Positions 22,477 to 30,947 of a DNA stretch of 42,984 bases are shown one piece after another. Origin of the DNA: a virus; the IMG/VR virus record IMGVR_UViG_3300020469_000088, positions 1-42,984 of that record; one strand, given 5' to 3'. Every line of letters begins with the position of its first letter. The first letter of the stretch is position 1. A program made the position numbers and the translations under genes. Under the pieces are notes generated by a model. That model saw nothing but the letters and a program-made list of their open reading frames with translations. It did no database searches and had not been told where the DNA came from.

Positions 22477-22913
22477 TGGTAGAAGTCAGAAAGAGGTTTG
22501 AGCAAAGTCTGTATGACAGGTTTGACAACCCTGCAAAGGTCAAGCTTATAGAAATACTAGAGAAGCAGGGGCATACAGTGTCTAACGTAAAGGAGAACTA
22601 CTACGCAGATGTAGAGACTGTTAAGAAAGGCGTGACATACTACTCAGAGGGTGAAGTCAAAAGGGCATGGAAAGGAGAGTGGCCCGATGATTGGACAGAA
22701 ATAAGGATACCCCATCGTAAGTCTAGGCTACTTAAGAAGTATAACAACAACGTAAACTTCTATGTCTTTAACGTCCACTTAAGCCAGTGTTGGATGATTA
22801 GGGGGCAACAAATGACAGAGGGGGTTGTAAGGACTGCTAAAGGTCGTTATATTGTTAAGGGGGAATTGTTCTACCATATTCCTTATAAAGAAGCGGAGCT
22901 AATAAGATTGTAG
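22476..22913 (+). CDS. Possible PD-(D/E)xK nuclease-like protein (145 aa)
   Basis: No family is named with certainty. Residues around ENYYADVETVKKGVTYY and SEGEVKRAW give a D...ExK arrangement with two strands, as in restriction-like nuclease folds. It is preceded by a helix (FDNPAKVKLIEILEKQGHTV) and followed by NVNFYVFNVHLSQCWMI. The ATG overlaps the RNR stop (TAATG). If a nuclease, it might act in host DNA breakdown or recombination; the alternative is a non-catalytic DNA-binding relative. Confidence 0.45.
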   Translation: MVEVRKRFEQSLYDRFDNPAKVKLIEILEKQGHTVSNVKENYYADVETVKKGVTYYSEGEVKRAWKGEWPDDWTEIRIPHRKSRLLKKYNNNVNFYVFNVHLSQCWMIRGQQMTEGVVRTAKGRYIVKGELFYHIPYKEAELIRL

Positions 22914-22925
22914 AAAGGATGAAAT

Positions 22926-23147
22926 ATGGTATATGTTTATATAGTTGTTTTAAGCATGATGAAAGACGGAGAGCCTCACTACTCTGTACGGGCACCTAAT
23001 GCGACCTACAAGACAGAAGAAAGGTGTCAGGCTGTAAGGGAACTTAATATGTTGTACTTACTTCAGACTAAGCCTGACCCTAGCTATAAGTTTGTAAGTC
23101 AGTGCGTAGAGTTCCCCTCTCCCTTAAGTAAGAAGGGGGATTTGTGA
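22926..23147 (+). CDS. Small hypothetical protein (73 aa)
   Basis: ATG at 22926 follows AAGGATGAAAT. The N-terminus is hydrophobic (MVYVYIVVLSMM), either a buried strand or a weak membrane anchor, followed by charged sequence with two cysteines (EERCQAVRELNMLYLLQ; VSQCVEFPSPL). The pattern of a short strand, RAPNATYKTEE, and a helix resembles small phage alpha/beta proteins of unknown role. Its stop overlaps the start of the DUF3310 gene. Confidence 0.55.
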   Translation: MVYVYIVVLSMMKDGEPHYSVRAPNATYKTEERCQAVRELNMLYLLQTKPDPSYKFVSQCVEFPSPLSKKGDL

Positions 23148-23404
23148 TGGCTAAATGGAAAGAAACAGTTGCACCCTTTAACCCTCGTGACGACATGGTT
23201 AATCACCCACCCCATTATGGAACAGGTAACATCGAGTGTATTGATTACATTGAAGACTTCTTAACCAAAGAGGAGTATATCGGATACCTACGTGGGAATA
23301 TTGCCAAGTACTTACATAGGTGGCGCTATAAGAATGGCATAGAAGACCTAAAGAAAGCCGAGTGGTATGGGTCTAGGTTGATTAAGGTGGTGGGTGATGC
23401 CTGA
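23147..23404 (+). CDS. DUF3310 protein (related to T7 gp1.7 region)
   Basis: The family core is clear: VNHPPHYGTGNIECIDYIED, then YLRGNIAKYLHRWRYKNG, then DLKKAEWYGSRLI. DUF3310 proteins are common in T7-like and marine phages. T7 gp1.7, which I recall as belonging to this family, has nucleotide kinase activity, so a role in nucleotide metabolism is possible. I chose ATG at 23147 (TGATG overlap) over a GTG three bases earlier. The codons for YLRGN contain the 13-base string CCTACGTGGGAAT shared with repeat cluster B. Confidence 0.8.
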   Translation: MAKWKETVAPFNPRDDMVNHPPHYGTGNIECIDYIEDFLTKEEYIGYLRGNIAKYLHRWRYKNGIEDLKKAEWYGSRLIKVVGDA

Positions 23405-23552
23405 CTTAATGTCTATAGTAATTGTTGTTCAAACCGTGTTAATACTCTGGCTAGTAGGGAAGGTGGACAGACTAGAGAAGGATATAGAGTTTAAACTAAA
23501 GGTGCCTATGTATGCTCTGTTTAGGCACCTAGAAGAAGAGCACAACAAATAA
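23397..23552 (+). CDS. Small membrane-anchored protein, last rightward gene (51 aa)
   Basis: ATG at 23397 lies within the end of the DUF3310 gene (8-base overlap), with AAGGTGGTGGG upstream. The product has one N-terminal membrane segment (MSIVIVVQTVLILWLVG) and a charged helix (KVDRLEKDIEFKLKVP), ending FRHLEEEHNK. A single-pass anchor with a cytoplasmic coiled coil is predicted. The function is unknown. The terminator begins two bases after the stop. Confidence 0.6.
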   Translation: MPDLMSIVIVVQTVLILWLVGKVDRLEKDIEFKLKVPMYALFRHLEEEHNK

Positions 23553-23554
23553 AA

Positions 23555-23588
23555 AAGCCCCTGTATCCTTGAGTGGACGCAGGGGCTT
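23555..23588. terminator. Bidirectional terminator between converging arms
   Basis: AAGCCCCTG (23555-23563) and CAGGGGCTT (23580-23588) form a perfect 9-bp stem, with a 16-base loop that can pair further (TCC/GGA). On the minus strand the stem is followed by six T residues; on the plus strand by AATTTT. It sits where the rightward replication arm and the leftward late arm meet. Confidence 0.9.
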
Positions 23589-23592
23589 AATT

Positions 23593-23697
23593 TTAAGTAT
23601 TACTTTTGTTACTACGAGATTTTATTAAATCAGATTGTTGTTTAATTTGTTGTTGCTGTTTCTCTAGCTCAAGATATTGCTTATCTAGCTCTGACAT
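23593..23697 (-). CDS. Possible Gln-rich mini-protein (34 aa)
   Basis: ATG at 23697 opens 34 codons (MSELDKQYLELEKQQQQIKQ, then QSDLIKSRSNKSNT) between the last holin-like gene and the terminator. It would form a short coiled coil. No Shine-Dalgarno is visible and the gap to the preceding gene is 19 bases, so it may be an unused frame. Confidence 0.25.
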   Translation of the reverse strand: MSELDKQYLELEKQQQQIKQQSDLIKSRSNKSNT

Positions 23698-23716
23698 TTG
23701 CGGGAACTTTAATACG

Positions 23717-24070
23717 CTACTGTTTACCAAAGAACTTACTCACAGACCTCATTCCTATACTGGCACTAACGATACCCCCCAAGGCAATCTGATACCACTG
23801 AGGCATAACCTCAAGTGCAGCAAAGCCACGGGCTACAATATCGTTGCCCCAATCTCCACAGAAGGCAAGTATTAATGGAATACTGAAAAGCAGCGTTATC
23901 CATTCGTCCTTCCAAGAGTTCTGAGTACCCTTCATAGCTTCTATGTCCCAGTCAATCTCACCAGTAAGCTGCTTTCTTTTAATCTCAGCTTCGGTTAACT
24001 TGACCTGTGTCTTACTATCTATAACGCTTGTGGCTAGTCCTGTCAGACTTTTAATAATAGAACCTATCAT
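23717..24070 (-). CDS. Holin-like protein (GTA three-TM holin type)
   Basis: The protein matches the pattern of the three-TM holin family named from gene transfer agents: an amphipathic N-terminal half, then KDEWITLLFSIPLILAFCG, a short ARGFAALEVMPQWYQ link, and IALGGIVSASIGMRSVSKFF. Holins time lysis by opening the inner membrane for the endolysin. At 117 residues the length is usual. It is the last well-supported gene of the leftward arm and overlaps the next upstream gene by four bases (ATGA). The family is mainly known from alphaproteobacteria, a host hint. Confidence 0.7.
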   Translation of the reverse strand: MIGSIIKSLTGLATSVIDSKTQVKLTEAEIKRKQLTGEIDWDIEAMKGTQNSWKDEWITLLFSIPLILAFCGDWGNDIVARGFAALEVMPQWYQIALGGIVSASIGMRSVSKFFGKQ

Positions 24071-24273
24071 TTTTCATGTCCTAACCATACAGCAAAAGCA
24101 CCAGTCATAGCGCCTGTTACAGTTGCAGTTAGTGCTGTGGCCTGTGAAGTCATGGCATCAGGTGGTAGATTCATAAACCAGAATAACACTTCTATATACA
24201 TGTATGTCATAACAAGCATCATTATTCGTGGAAGTATCTTCCAAGCAAGTATTCTTTCCATTGCTACAGTCAT
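24067..24273 (-). CDS. Second small two-TM membrane protein, holin-like
   Basis: The 68-residue product has two hydrophobic stretches, ILPRIMMLVMTYMYIEVLFWF and ALTATVTGAMTGAFAVWLG, separated by a polar loop (NLPPDAMTSQA), and ends GHEK. This is a class II holin-like topology. The ATG at 24273 overlaps the preceding stop. It may be the true holin, with the neighbouring gene an antiholin, or the reverse; sequence alone cannot tell. Confidence 0.6.
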   Translation of the reverse strand: MTVAMERILAWKILPRIMMLVMTYMYIEVLFWFMNLPPDAMTSQATALTATVTGAMTGAFAVWLGHEK

Positions 24274-24569
24274 TTAAAGTCCTCTTTTAATCCATCCAGT
24301 ATTTCTTTAGCTGATGGTCTGCGTTTCTTAAATTGATAGGCACACTCAAAACTCCTTGGGCATTGTCTAAAAGCTGATCCGTACTCATACTTGGGTATTA
24401 GGGGTGTGGGAAAATATATAGAAGAGGAGCCATTAGGGCCACGATACCAACACTGCTGCACACCCATGATAGAAATATACTTCCATAAGTGACAGGTAAC
24501 CATACGGGTCTTAGCCTCTACTCCCCCCACAGTAGAAATTAAGAGGGTCAGCAATAATATTTTTACCAC
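24270..24569 (-). CDS. Exported cysteine-rich protein in the lysis cassette
   Basis: A typical signal peptide (MVKILLLTLLISTVGGVEA, cleavage likely after VEA) is followed by an 80-residue domain with four cysteines (VTCHLW, QQCWYRG, RQCPRS, FECAYQF), probably two disulfides in the periplasm. No lipobox Cys is present at the cleavage site, so it is not a classical outer-membrane spanin lipoprotein. It may assist envelope disruption or act in exclusion. It overlaps both neighbours by 4-7 bases. Confidence 0.6.
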   Translation of the reverse strand: MVKILLLTLLISTVGGVEAKTRMVTCHLWKYISIMGVQQCWYRGPNGSSSIYFPTPLIPKYEYGSAFRQCPRSFECAYQFKKRRPSAKEILDGLKEDFK

Positions 24570-25045
24570 GTACCAGTACCTACACCAATTAAATACACAC
24601 CACCAAAGACAACAACTAGTATACCAACAGATAAGGCAAACAGTCCTAAGTTATTGATCATCTCCTTCTTAGCTTCCATAGCCCTGTAGACAGTCTCTTC
24701 TCTTTCCTTCCTAATTTGCCTTCTTAGCTTAATCATTTCATCCCAAGTATTAGGACCAAATCTCATGTTCAATAAAAACATTAGCTCTTTCTGTTGAGCC
24801 GCTAGTTTTTTCTTGTGTACTATTATGTCGAAGGCTTCTTTTTCTATACTATCGCCAGCAGTTAGCTTCTGTATAGTAGAAGGGGACTTTCTTTGTTGTT
24901 CAGCTTTATGAAGATCAGAGGCGGCTCCAAACCACTCCCCTAGTTGCCCCATAACGTCCTCTATTTCTCTGCCATGTTGCACCAACTTCTTAGTCATTGT
25001 AAATGCAGTAGTACAGGCTGATATAGCCGTTATGGGGTCTAGCAT
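24563..25045 (-). CDS. Membrane-anchored helical protein, lysis region (160 aa)
   Basis: This is a long charged helical protein with one C-terminal membrane segment, NLGLFALSVGILVVVFGGVYL, at about residues 131-152. The N-terminal part (MLDPITAISACTTAFTMTKKLV, then IEDVMGQLGEWFGAASDLHKAE) belongs to a pattern I have seen repeatedly near lysis genes of marine phages, where its role is not established. The tail-anchored topology would leave the coiled coil in the cytoplasm. The start overlaps the preceding stop by one base (25045). Confidence 0.6.
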   Translation of the reverse strand: MLDPITAISACTTAFTMTKKLVQHGREIEDVMGQLGEWFGAASDLHKAEQQRKSPSTIQKLTAGDSIEKEAFDIIVHKKKLAAQQKELMFLLNMRFGPNTWDEMIKLRRQIRKEREETVYRAMEAKKEMINNLGLFALSVGILVVVFGGVYLIGVGTGTW

Positions 25046-25296
25046 TAGTCTTTCTCCATGACCTCAAGCATCCTTTCAAGGGATTCTTTAATTCCCTTTA
25101 TGTTCTCTTCGATCTTACCTAGTTGCACAGCTTGCATATTAGACGATGCTTCAACAGATTTTACATCACCACTTATTCTAACTATAGAGGCGTAGTTAGC
25201 ATCTACGTCTGCCCTCATTTGTGATATGCTCCAAACTATCATTGCAGCTTGGAGTACCAATGCAAACAGTAATGTTGCCGATATATTTTTACCCAT
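25045..25296 (-). CDS. Spanin- or holin-like single-TM coiled-coil protein
   Basis: From ATG at 25296 the protein has one N-terminal membrane segment (ISATLLFALVLQAAMIVWSI) and a coiled-coil tail (VQLGKIEENIKGIKESLERM), 83 residues in all. The topology matches inner-membrane spanins. The ribosome site GGAGGA is 13 bases upstream; a GTG at 25326, overlapping the endolysin stop, is the alternative start. The position right after the endolysin supports a lysis role, but no outer-membrane partner lipoprotein is visible. Confidence 0.6.
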   Translation of the reverse strand: MGKNISATLLFALVLQAAMIVWSISQMRADVDANYASIVRISGDVKSVEASSNMQAVQLGKIEENIKGIKESLERMLEVMEKD

Positions 25297-25318
25297 TACA
25301 AAGCAGTCTTCCTCCCCC

Positions 25319-25699
25319 CTAGTCACAGGGGTAGGCTTTCCAGTCTAGCTGGAAGTGTGGACCATCAGGGAACTTCTTCCAATCACCACCCCATACAATC
25401 TTAATGTCTAGTTCCTCCGCTGCCTTCTTCATAGCATCACCAATAGGGTAAAACTCGTCCCACTCCCACGACACAGGATAAGGGACAACATCCACTGCAT
25501 GACCTGTCAGGTGACGAGACTTGAGTGTAGTTGACTTACCAGTCCTCTTAAGCATACGCTGACGTTCAATATTACGAACACCCTCAGTTACACTAAAGTC
25601 CTTTTCACTAATCTCTAATGCTCTTTTAACAACAGCAACCATGTCGGGATGTACCCCAGACAGGTTCTGCCTACTTCGTAGTCCTAATTTGTATCCCAT
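25319..25699 (-). CDS. Endolysin, peptidase M15 (L-Ala-D-Glu / D-Ala-D-Ala type)
   Basis: This zinc peptidase cuts peptide crosslinks in peptidoglycan. The motif SRHLTGHAVDVV gives H63 and D70, and PDGPHFQL gives the third ligand H115; W103-G-G-D-W and the FSVTEGVRNIERQR strand-helix are also family features. The 126-residue product has no signal peptide, so it needs a holin for release. It opens the lysis cassette, immediately downstream of the tail genes. Confidence 0.9.
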   Translation of the reverse strand: MGYKLGLRSRQNLSGVHPDMVAVVKRALEISEKDFSVTEGVRNIERQRMLKRTGKSTTLKSRHLTGHAVDVVPYPVSWEWDEFYPIGDAMKKAAEELDIKIVWGGDWKKFPDGPHFQLDWKAYPCD

Positions 25700-25709
25700 T
25701 GGTTGCTCC

Positions 25710-26099
25710 TTAAGATGGTTTAGTGGGCCATGTGATTGTGTTGGGGAATCCTGATTGACTTGGTACGTCCCGTAAAAGCTGTCTATATGCCGCCCATGTA
25801 GATTTATCTACAGGAGAGTCATCAACTTGTGTCCAATCTGAAGTCATCAATAGTTCGTCACGCTCTGCACGAGCTAAAACTTCTGCCGCAACAGGTTCTG
25901 GGTTAGGCTCTGCAACGGGTATATCTTCCACAGCCCACTCTGTACCACTCCATTTAGCAAGTTGGCTGTCAGTTATTGTTGGTGGTTCAGTCTCTACACA
26001 ACCCGCTGGGATAAGCCAATTAGTGTTATCCAAAGGGTCTTGGTCTGCTGTTGTTGTGCCTATAAAGACACCATCAATGTCAGTTTGATATACGTTCAC
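25710..26099 (-). CDS. Tail fibre assembly chaperone-like protein
   Basis: The C-terminal half carries the pattern RAERDELLMTSDWTQVDDSP, then WAAYRQLLRDVPSQ and ITWPTKPS, typical of the small proteins that follow fibre genes and help trimerise or attach fibres (Phage_tail_APC-like). The N-terminus is acidic and probably binds the fibre. It starts with GTG at 26099, preceded by AGGAG. Its place directly after the collar-domain fibre gene supports the call. Confidence 0.75.
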   Translation of the reverse strand: MNVYQTDIDGVFIGTTTADQDPLDNTNWLIPAGCVETEPPTITDSQLAKWSGTEWAVEDIPVAEPNPEPVAAEVLARAERDELLMTSDWTQVDDSPVDKSTWAAYRQLLRDVPSQSGFPNTITWPTKPS

Positions 26100-26111
26100 C
26101 TTAGTGTCTCC

Positions 26112-26915
26112 TTAGTGTTTGATACAAGCAAGTAAAGCTATGTTTCTTCCTCGAGTTTCTGTGCCGCCCGTTGCTCCAGACGCACTTGAAGTAGATATTG
26201 TAGTCCCTCCAACCCCGCCGACGTTCGCACTAGCAGCGGTAATTGAGGTGCGTCCGACTATTGGATGCGTATGAGATTTAAGCTCGTCTGCCTGAGCAGA
26301 TCCAAAGGAACGACCGCTATCTATACCACGAGAGTCATCCCAGCCACGCATAAATTCACCACGAAGGTCAGGGACATTAAACGTACTAGAACCATCACCC
26401 ACACCAAATGTCGTTCCAATAGCTGTAAACAGGTCAGAGTAAGTTGAACGTGAAACAGCCGCACCGTTAGCTTTTATAAAGCCTGTCGGGGGTGTGTTAG
26501 CTGCATGATAGATTACTGCGCCTGCGGGAACTCCCCCACCAGCAGCAGCCCACGATATATCAGTACCATCTGAGGTAAGGACAGTTCCAGCACCACCTTT
26601 AGCTAACCTAGCTGTTTCACCAGAAGCATTGCCATAAAGGATAGAACCTCTAGTGATAGCATCTAGCTGATTTAGTTCACTAGCAGCAGCAGTCATGCTT
26701 GCGTCTAGGGTAATAACACTTACCCAACCATTGTTAGCCTCATTCCTGATCTTAAGAATGTTAGTGTCAGTCTCATACCACCACTGATTAGCATAGGTAG
26801 TAGAAGGCTCTGAATCTCCAGAAGAGTTAGATGCTAGTGCTGCAAGAGCATTATTCAAGTCTGTCCTAGTAGCAGGAAAACTTTGATTAGCAATGTTAAA
26901 GTCGTGTTGCGACAT
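26112..26915 (-). CDS. Tail fibre with phage tail collar domain
   Basis: The central part matches the collar domain: PAGAVIYHAA...PTGFIKANG, YSDLFTAIGTTFG.GDGSSTFNVPDLRGEFMRGWDD and SGRSFGSAQADELKSHTHP. It ends with a Gly/Ser/Thr-rich segment and ETRGRNIALLACIKH. Such fibres contact the host surface. The N-terminal 130 residues (SQHDFNIANQSFPATRTDLN) form the attachment part, also seen on other short phage fibres. The ATG overlaps the stop of the tip protein gene. Confidence 0.85.
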   Translation of the reverse strand: MSQHDFNIANQSFPATRTDLNNALAALASNSSGDSEPSTTYANQWWYETDTNILKIRNEANNGWVSVITLDASMTAAASELNQLDAITRGSILYGNASGETARLAKGGAGTVLTSDGTDISWAAAGGGVPAGAVIYHAANTPPTGFIKANGAAVSRSTYSDLFTAIGTTFGVGDGSSTFNVPDLRGEFMRGWDDSRGIDSGRSFGSAQADELKSHTHPIVGRTSITAASANVGGVGGTTISTSSASGATGGTETRGRNIALLACIKH

Positions 26916-29773
26916 TACGTTATTTCCTTTCCGTAGCCTTTAGCTACATAGTCTAGGGTAACTGCATTGGTGCTTGTTGATCCCCCAGTAAAAGTGTTTA
27001 TAGTAAACCCAGTTCGGGTCTTACTTGTTATTGTATACCTATCACCATCAGTTAAGTTAGCTAGGGATAGACCTATAGCGGGGGTAGCGGCAAAGCCTGT
27101 AGCAAAAGTTACGTTAGTTGTCCCTGTAAATGTTATGTCATTACCAGACTCAACCCTATCTGGCATATCCACTATAGCAGCTAAGGCACTAACTACAGGT
27201 GTGACATTGGTATTAGTAGATGTCATAATAAGCCTAAACTCAAAGGCTCTGGCAGCAATATCAGATACAGAAAACGATTGCCAATCTGTCCAAGTTGGTG
27301 TACCAGAAGGGTCATCATCTGTATGTCTTAACTGTAGGGAAACAGAAGTATCATTAAAGGCTGTAGGGTCTCCATCAAACACACCTGATCTAGCATCAAA
27401 CAAACCTGTAGCAGAATCAAACTTATCTGTTACATCAAACCTAGTGCTTGTAAAAGTATAATTTAAACGGCTTGTGTATTTTTGTCCTAAGTCAAGGGCA
27501 TTACTAAAGTAGTATATACCAGAGGAAGCATAACCTGTAAAATCATCAAGTTCTCCAGATTTGTCATCAAATAAACCTGTAGCATCATCAAAAAGAGGTG
27601 TTATATCTAACTCTAAATACCCATCTCCATTTATAGCTACACCAGATTTAACCCCAGCAAAGGATGGATTTTCTGTAAGTGTAGCTACAACATTAAGATT
27701 TTCTATACCAATAGAGGTAACAACAAAAGTAGCAGGGTTAACAGAAACATTGGAACCACTTGTTGTATCATCTACAGCCTTAATAAAGTATGTACCAACA
27801 CCAGCACTTTGTATGGCAAGGCTACTGCTACCAACAGGTACTTGTGCTATATCCTCTGCTTCTGAATATACTGCACCGCTAGTTAAGTGGGAGTACCTGA
27901 TGATATAGTGGGCTAAGTCTAAATCAGTAACTGGTGTCCAAGTTAAGAACAAGTTACTACCGACTACGTTACCATCAAAGTTAGTTACGTCTGCTGGTGG
28001 AGAACCTAGTGCTTCTACAAAGTGGTTGCTTATAGTGTTGTAGGTTCCATGTACTCCAAGGGAATTAGTAGCCCTAGCCCTTATGTCATAGAAACCGTCT
28101 TCTACACCAACTACTTCAACCCTGTCTGTACCAACAAAGGCACCTATAGTTGCAAGAGAAGTATAGTTAGTGTCTCCTGTCTTTTTAAACTGAACCTCTG
28201 CTGTATCCATGATGGTGCTTGTGTTGTTTATATCAATCAGCAGGACACCAAGGGTCTTACCTTTAACCCTCCTTAACTCAGTACTAAGATTAATTCCAAG
28301 CTCAGGGACAGTAAAAGGAGACAATAGAGTAGTGTTATCTCTTTCATATACTACACCATCGTCAACCTCATCAAAAACACTCTCAGATATTTCTTTGAGG
28401 GTCATCTCTACTTGGAGGTCGTACTCATTCTGTAACCCAAATGTCCAAGAGACGACTTCAAACTCTTTGTTAGTCCAACCAAGTCTAGTGTTAGTGATCC
28501 TTACATTGTCACCCGTCTGTACTTGAAAAGCCCTAAGACCAAAGGATGCTTGAACCTGTAGCTGTTGTCTGTTACGCTCTAAGACAATCCTAGCTGTTCT
28601 TCTAGCTTCTATGGAATTGTCAGTCCAAGGGAAGTCATAGTCTATAGAAGACTCTTGTCCATTATCAGCAAGAACAAAAGCATCATTGGTTACAGGTGGA
28701 AAGTCTGTTACTACCCAGTTGCTTTCTGAACCTTTAAATGTACCTTTGACACTGTTAAAGTTATCACGACGAGAGTGTCTAGTTGACAAGCTAAGTCCTG
28801 ACCTAAGATCGTCTTCATTTAGATCTAATACAGGAGCAGTCCATTTAGCAGCCTTTACGTTCCAATAGCCCTGAGTGTACCATATAGTACCCCCCATAGA
28901 GGTCATAAGGTCAGCTATAAGTTCCTGTGGCTCTATTGCTGTAGTGAAGGCACCATTAGCGGTGTATCGTGTTGTACCAGCATTTGTGCTAGTTTCATCA
29001 CATATGTTAGCAGCGGTAATAAAGGCGGTATCATTTATGTTGGCATTAGCTTCCCCTAAGCCATAGCCTGTAGATGTTAGATAGTCTCTTACGCACAGGG
29101 CAGGGTTATCAGACCAAGCATTAGCAGCAGATGGACTCCTTGGGTCGTATAACTTCTTACCCTTAATGACAGCGGTAATCTCAGGGACGTTATTGGGGAA
29201 GGCATCTGCATCAAAAGTGAACTTACAGTACAAATAAGCAATACCACGAAGTCTATGGTTATCTGTCCAACTAGATACAGCACTGACTAGGTTACTGTCA
29301 GCAAGCTGGTCTGGTGATCCTAAGTGTTCATAAATCTTAATCTTACCTTGGTAACGACTAGGAGAAGTTACAGTACCACTACCGTCTATAGTTGCTACTT
29401 CATCGTTAATGTATATCTGCTCAAAAGAAGTTATTTCATGTCCAGCAAAGGCAACAACCCTGTGTAGGTCTACGTTATCTGTACCTGTAGTACCATCAAA
29501 TATCCTAGCACCCGCAACTTTCATCTTACCATAGATGATCTGGTGGGCTATGGTAGAACCCCTTTGTGTTACTTCATAGCCCCTCTTACGTTCAATACCA
29601 CCTGCTAAACTGGGTCTGAACGCTCTTGAGGATTCATAGGACAGGGCTGAGAATGCGTAAGCGTTAGCTAAAGCTGGCCCTATCACAGGTATAGTAGCCA
29701 GAGCAAAGGTTATACCTGCATGAACAATTACCCTAACAACAGCTTTGGCAAGGCTTTTAAAGCTAAGGCCCAT
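26915..29773 (-). CDS. Tail tip / host specificity protein (lambda J-like)
   Basis: At 952 residues this is the central tip protein. It has a hydrophobic N-terminal stretch (residues about 14-45), a J-like core (GSTIAHQIIYGKMKVAGARI; EQIYINDEV; DPRSPSAANAWSDNPALCVRDYLT; LIADLMTSMGGTIWYTQGYW) and a fibronectin III-like domain at about 585-680 (DVTNFDGNVVGSNLFLTWTP). A C-terminal region follows with repeated LFDDATGLFDDKSG-type segments, here in two diverged copies near 720-800. It probably senses the receptor and triggers DNA ejection. It follows the two baseplate-hub genes as in other siphoviruses. Confidence 0.88.
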   Translation of the reverse strand: MGLSFKSLAKAVVRVIVHAGITFALATIPVIGPALANAYAFSALSYESSRAFRPSLAGGIERKRGYEVTQRGSTIAHQIIYGKMKVAGARIFDGTTGTDNVDLHRVVAFAGHEITSFEQIYINDEVATIDGSGTVTSPSRYQGKIKIYEHLGSPDQLADSNLVSAVSSWTDNHRLRGIAYLYCKFTFDADAFPNNVPEITAVIKGKKLYDPRSPSAANAWSDNPALCVRDYLTSTGYGLGEANANINDTAFITAANICDETSTNAGTTRYTANGAFTTAIEPQELIADLMTSMGGTIWYTQGYWNVKAAKWTAPVLDLNEDDLRSGLSLSTRHSRRDNFNSVKGTFKGSESNWVVTDFPPVTNDAFVLADNGQESSIDYDFPWTDNSIEARRTARIVLERNRQQLQVQASFGLRAFQVQTGDNVRITNTRLGWTNKEFEVVSWTFGLQNEYDLQVEMTLKEISESVFDEVDDGVVYERDNTTLLSPFTVPELGINLSTELRRVKGKTLGVLLIDINNTSTIMDTAEVQFKKTGDTNYTSLATIGAFVGTDRVEVVGVEDGFYDIRARATNSLGVHGTYNTISNHFVEALGSPPADVTNFDGNVVGSNLFLTWTPVTDLDLAHYIIRYSHLTSGAVYSEAEDIAQVPVGSSSLAIQSAGVGTYFIKAVDDTTSGSNVSVNPATFVVTSIGIENLNVVATLTENPSFAGVKSGVAINGDGYLELDITPLFDDATGLFDDKSGELDDFTGYASSGIYYFSNALDLGQKYTSRLNYTFTSTRFDVTDKFDSATGLFDARSGVFDGDPTAFNDTSVSLQLRHTDDDPSGTPTWTDWQSFSVSDIAARAFEFRLIMTSTNTNVTPVVSALAAIVDMPDRVESGNDITFTGTTNVTFATGFAATPAIGLSLANLTDGDRYTITSKTRTGFTINTFTGGSTSTNAVTLDYVAKGYGKEIT

Positions 29774-29784
29774 TAGTTAACTCC

Positions 29785-30357
29785 TTACTGCGTTGTAGCT
29801 TTATCAGGGCTTCTTCCCCAGATTATCTCTTTGTCTTGTAAGTCCTCTATAAAATCCATGCCAAGGTCTCCGGAATACACAGACTTCTGATAAGCAGAAG
29901 TGTACCTAGCAACTCTTGGTCTCTCTAGGTCTATTAGTTTGTTTTCTACAGTTAGTTCTATAGTAGCTGTATCAGGATTTTCCTGTATGTTCATCTGATC
30001 CATATAACCAGAAAAAGTCTGAGTTAAGGCTGTAGTGTCTGAAGTAATGCCAAAATATATATTACAGACACGACCCTGATATGGCTCCTGTAGGGCAAGA
30101 GAGACTACCTCAGAGGTCATACCACTAAGGGTAATAGTTGCTCCCCTTACAGAAAGGTCAGAGGCTTCTTCTATAGAAGATATATCTAGTAAATTGCCTG
30201 ATCCTGTCCAAGTATGCCCACCGTAAGAAAGTTCCCCCACTCCTGTCCAAAGACGTATCTCATTAGGACTGTCAAACAACAGTTCTACAGCAAAGAAGGG
30301 AGAGATTACATCATCGTCTAGGGCATTAAGTACTACTGAGGGAATAGTCCTAGTCAT
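29785..30357 (-). CDS. Baseplate hub protein (DUF2163-like)
   Basis: The 190-residue protein shows the pattern of hub or tail assembly proteins upstream of J: FFAVELLFDSPNEIRLWTG, YGGHTWTGSGNLLDIS, ATITLSGM, QGRVCNIYFG and TATIELTVENKLIDLERPR. It likely joins the tail tube end to the tip. The start overlaps the preceding stop (TAATG). The call comes from pattern recognition and gene order. Confidence 0.7.
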   Translation of the reverse strand: MTRTIPSVVLNALDDDVISPFFAVELLFDSPNEIRLWTGVGELSYGGHTWTGSGNLLDISSIEEASDLSVRGATITLSGMTSEVVSLALQEPYQGRVCNIYFGITSDTTALTQTFSGYMDQMNIQENPDTATIELTVENKLIDLERPRVARYTSAYQKSVYSGDLGMDFIEDLQDKEIIWGRSPDKATTQ

Positions 30358-30947
30358 TATGTAATTACCTCTACAGCCTCAAAGGAGATACCATAAGTAC
30401 TAGAGTTACCTATCTGCCAATCCTGTACGTTACTTGCTAGTCTAAAGACACCCTTAGCGTTGTCTACAGTTACAGCAGCACCAGAGTAAGTAGCTTTTAG
30501 ATTAGGCCATATATCTACTGCTCCTGTAGATGATACATCTGTCAAAACTTTATGTAACTTAGATGTACTAGTTGTACCTAGTTGTATATAGTCACCAGCT
30601 TTAAGTGTTGTCCCATCAGAGACTGTAAGGGTAACAGAAGAGGCACCAGCAGTACCCGTAGCTGTATAAGAACTGTTAGTAGCTGTACCTCTGGGTTCTG
30701 TACAGTTAGGATCACCTAAGAGAAAGGTATGCACTGGTCCCTGTAACGACAATAAGAAAGCTATCCAAGGTTCACCTAAGTCTCTCCTGACAGGTGGTAT
30801 AGTTACAGAGGCTTTCCATGCTTGACCTGTGTGTTGTACTATTTGTTGTTTATAAGTAAAGGGAGACTCAGAGGTGGCAACAGCGTTCATAGCACTAAGA
30901 GTTATTTGTGCAAATCCTATATCAGTTGGTGCAGTCTTTAGTGCCAT
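30357..30947 (-). CDS. Distal tail protein-like (DUF2460-type)
   Basis: The 196-residue protein begins MALKTAPTDIGFAQITLSAM, with IVQHTGQAWKASVTIPPVRR, FLLSLQGPVHTFLLGDPNC and a final GVFRLASNVQDWQI...SFEAVEV strand set. This is common in phages between the tape measure and the hub. It probably forms the ring at the distal end of the tail tube. An inserted Thr/Ser-rich beta segment lies in the middle. SD and gene order are consistent; the exact family name is tentative. Confidence 0.65.
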   Translation of the reverse strand: MALKTAPTDIGFAQITLSAMNAVATSESPFTYKQQIVQHTGQAWKASVTIPPVRRDLGEPWIAFLLSLQGPVHTFLLGDPNCTEPRGTATNSSYTATGTAGASSVTLTVSDGTTLKAGDYIQLGTTSTSKLHKVLTDVSSTGAVDIWPNLKATYSGAAVTVDNAKGVFRLASNVQDWQIGNSSTYGISFEAVEVIT

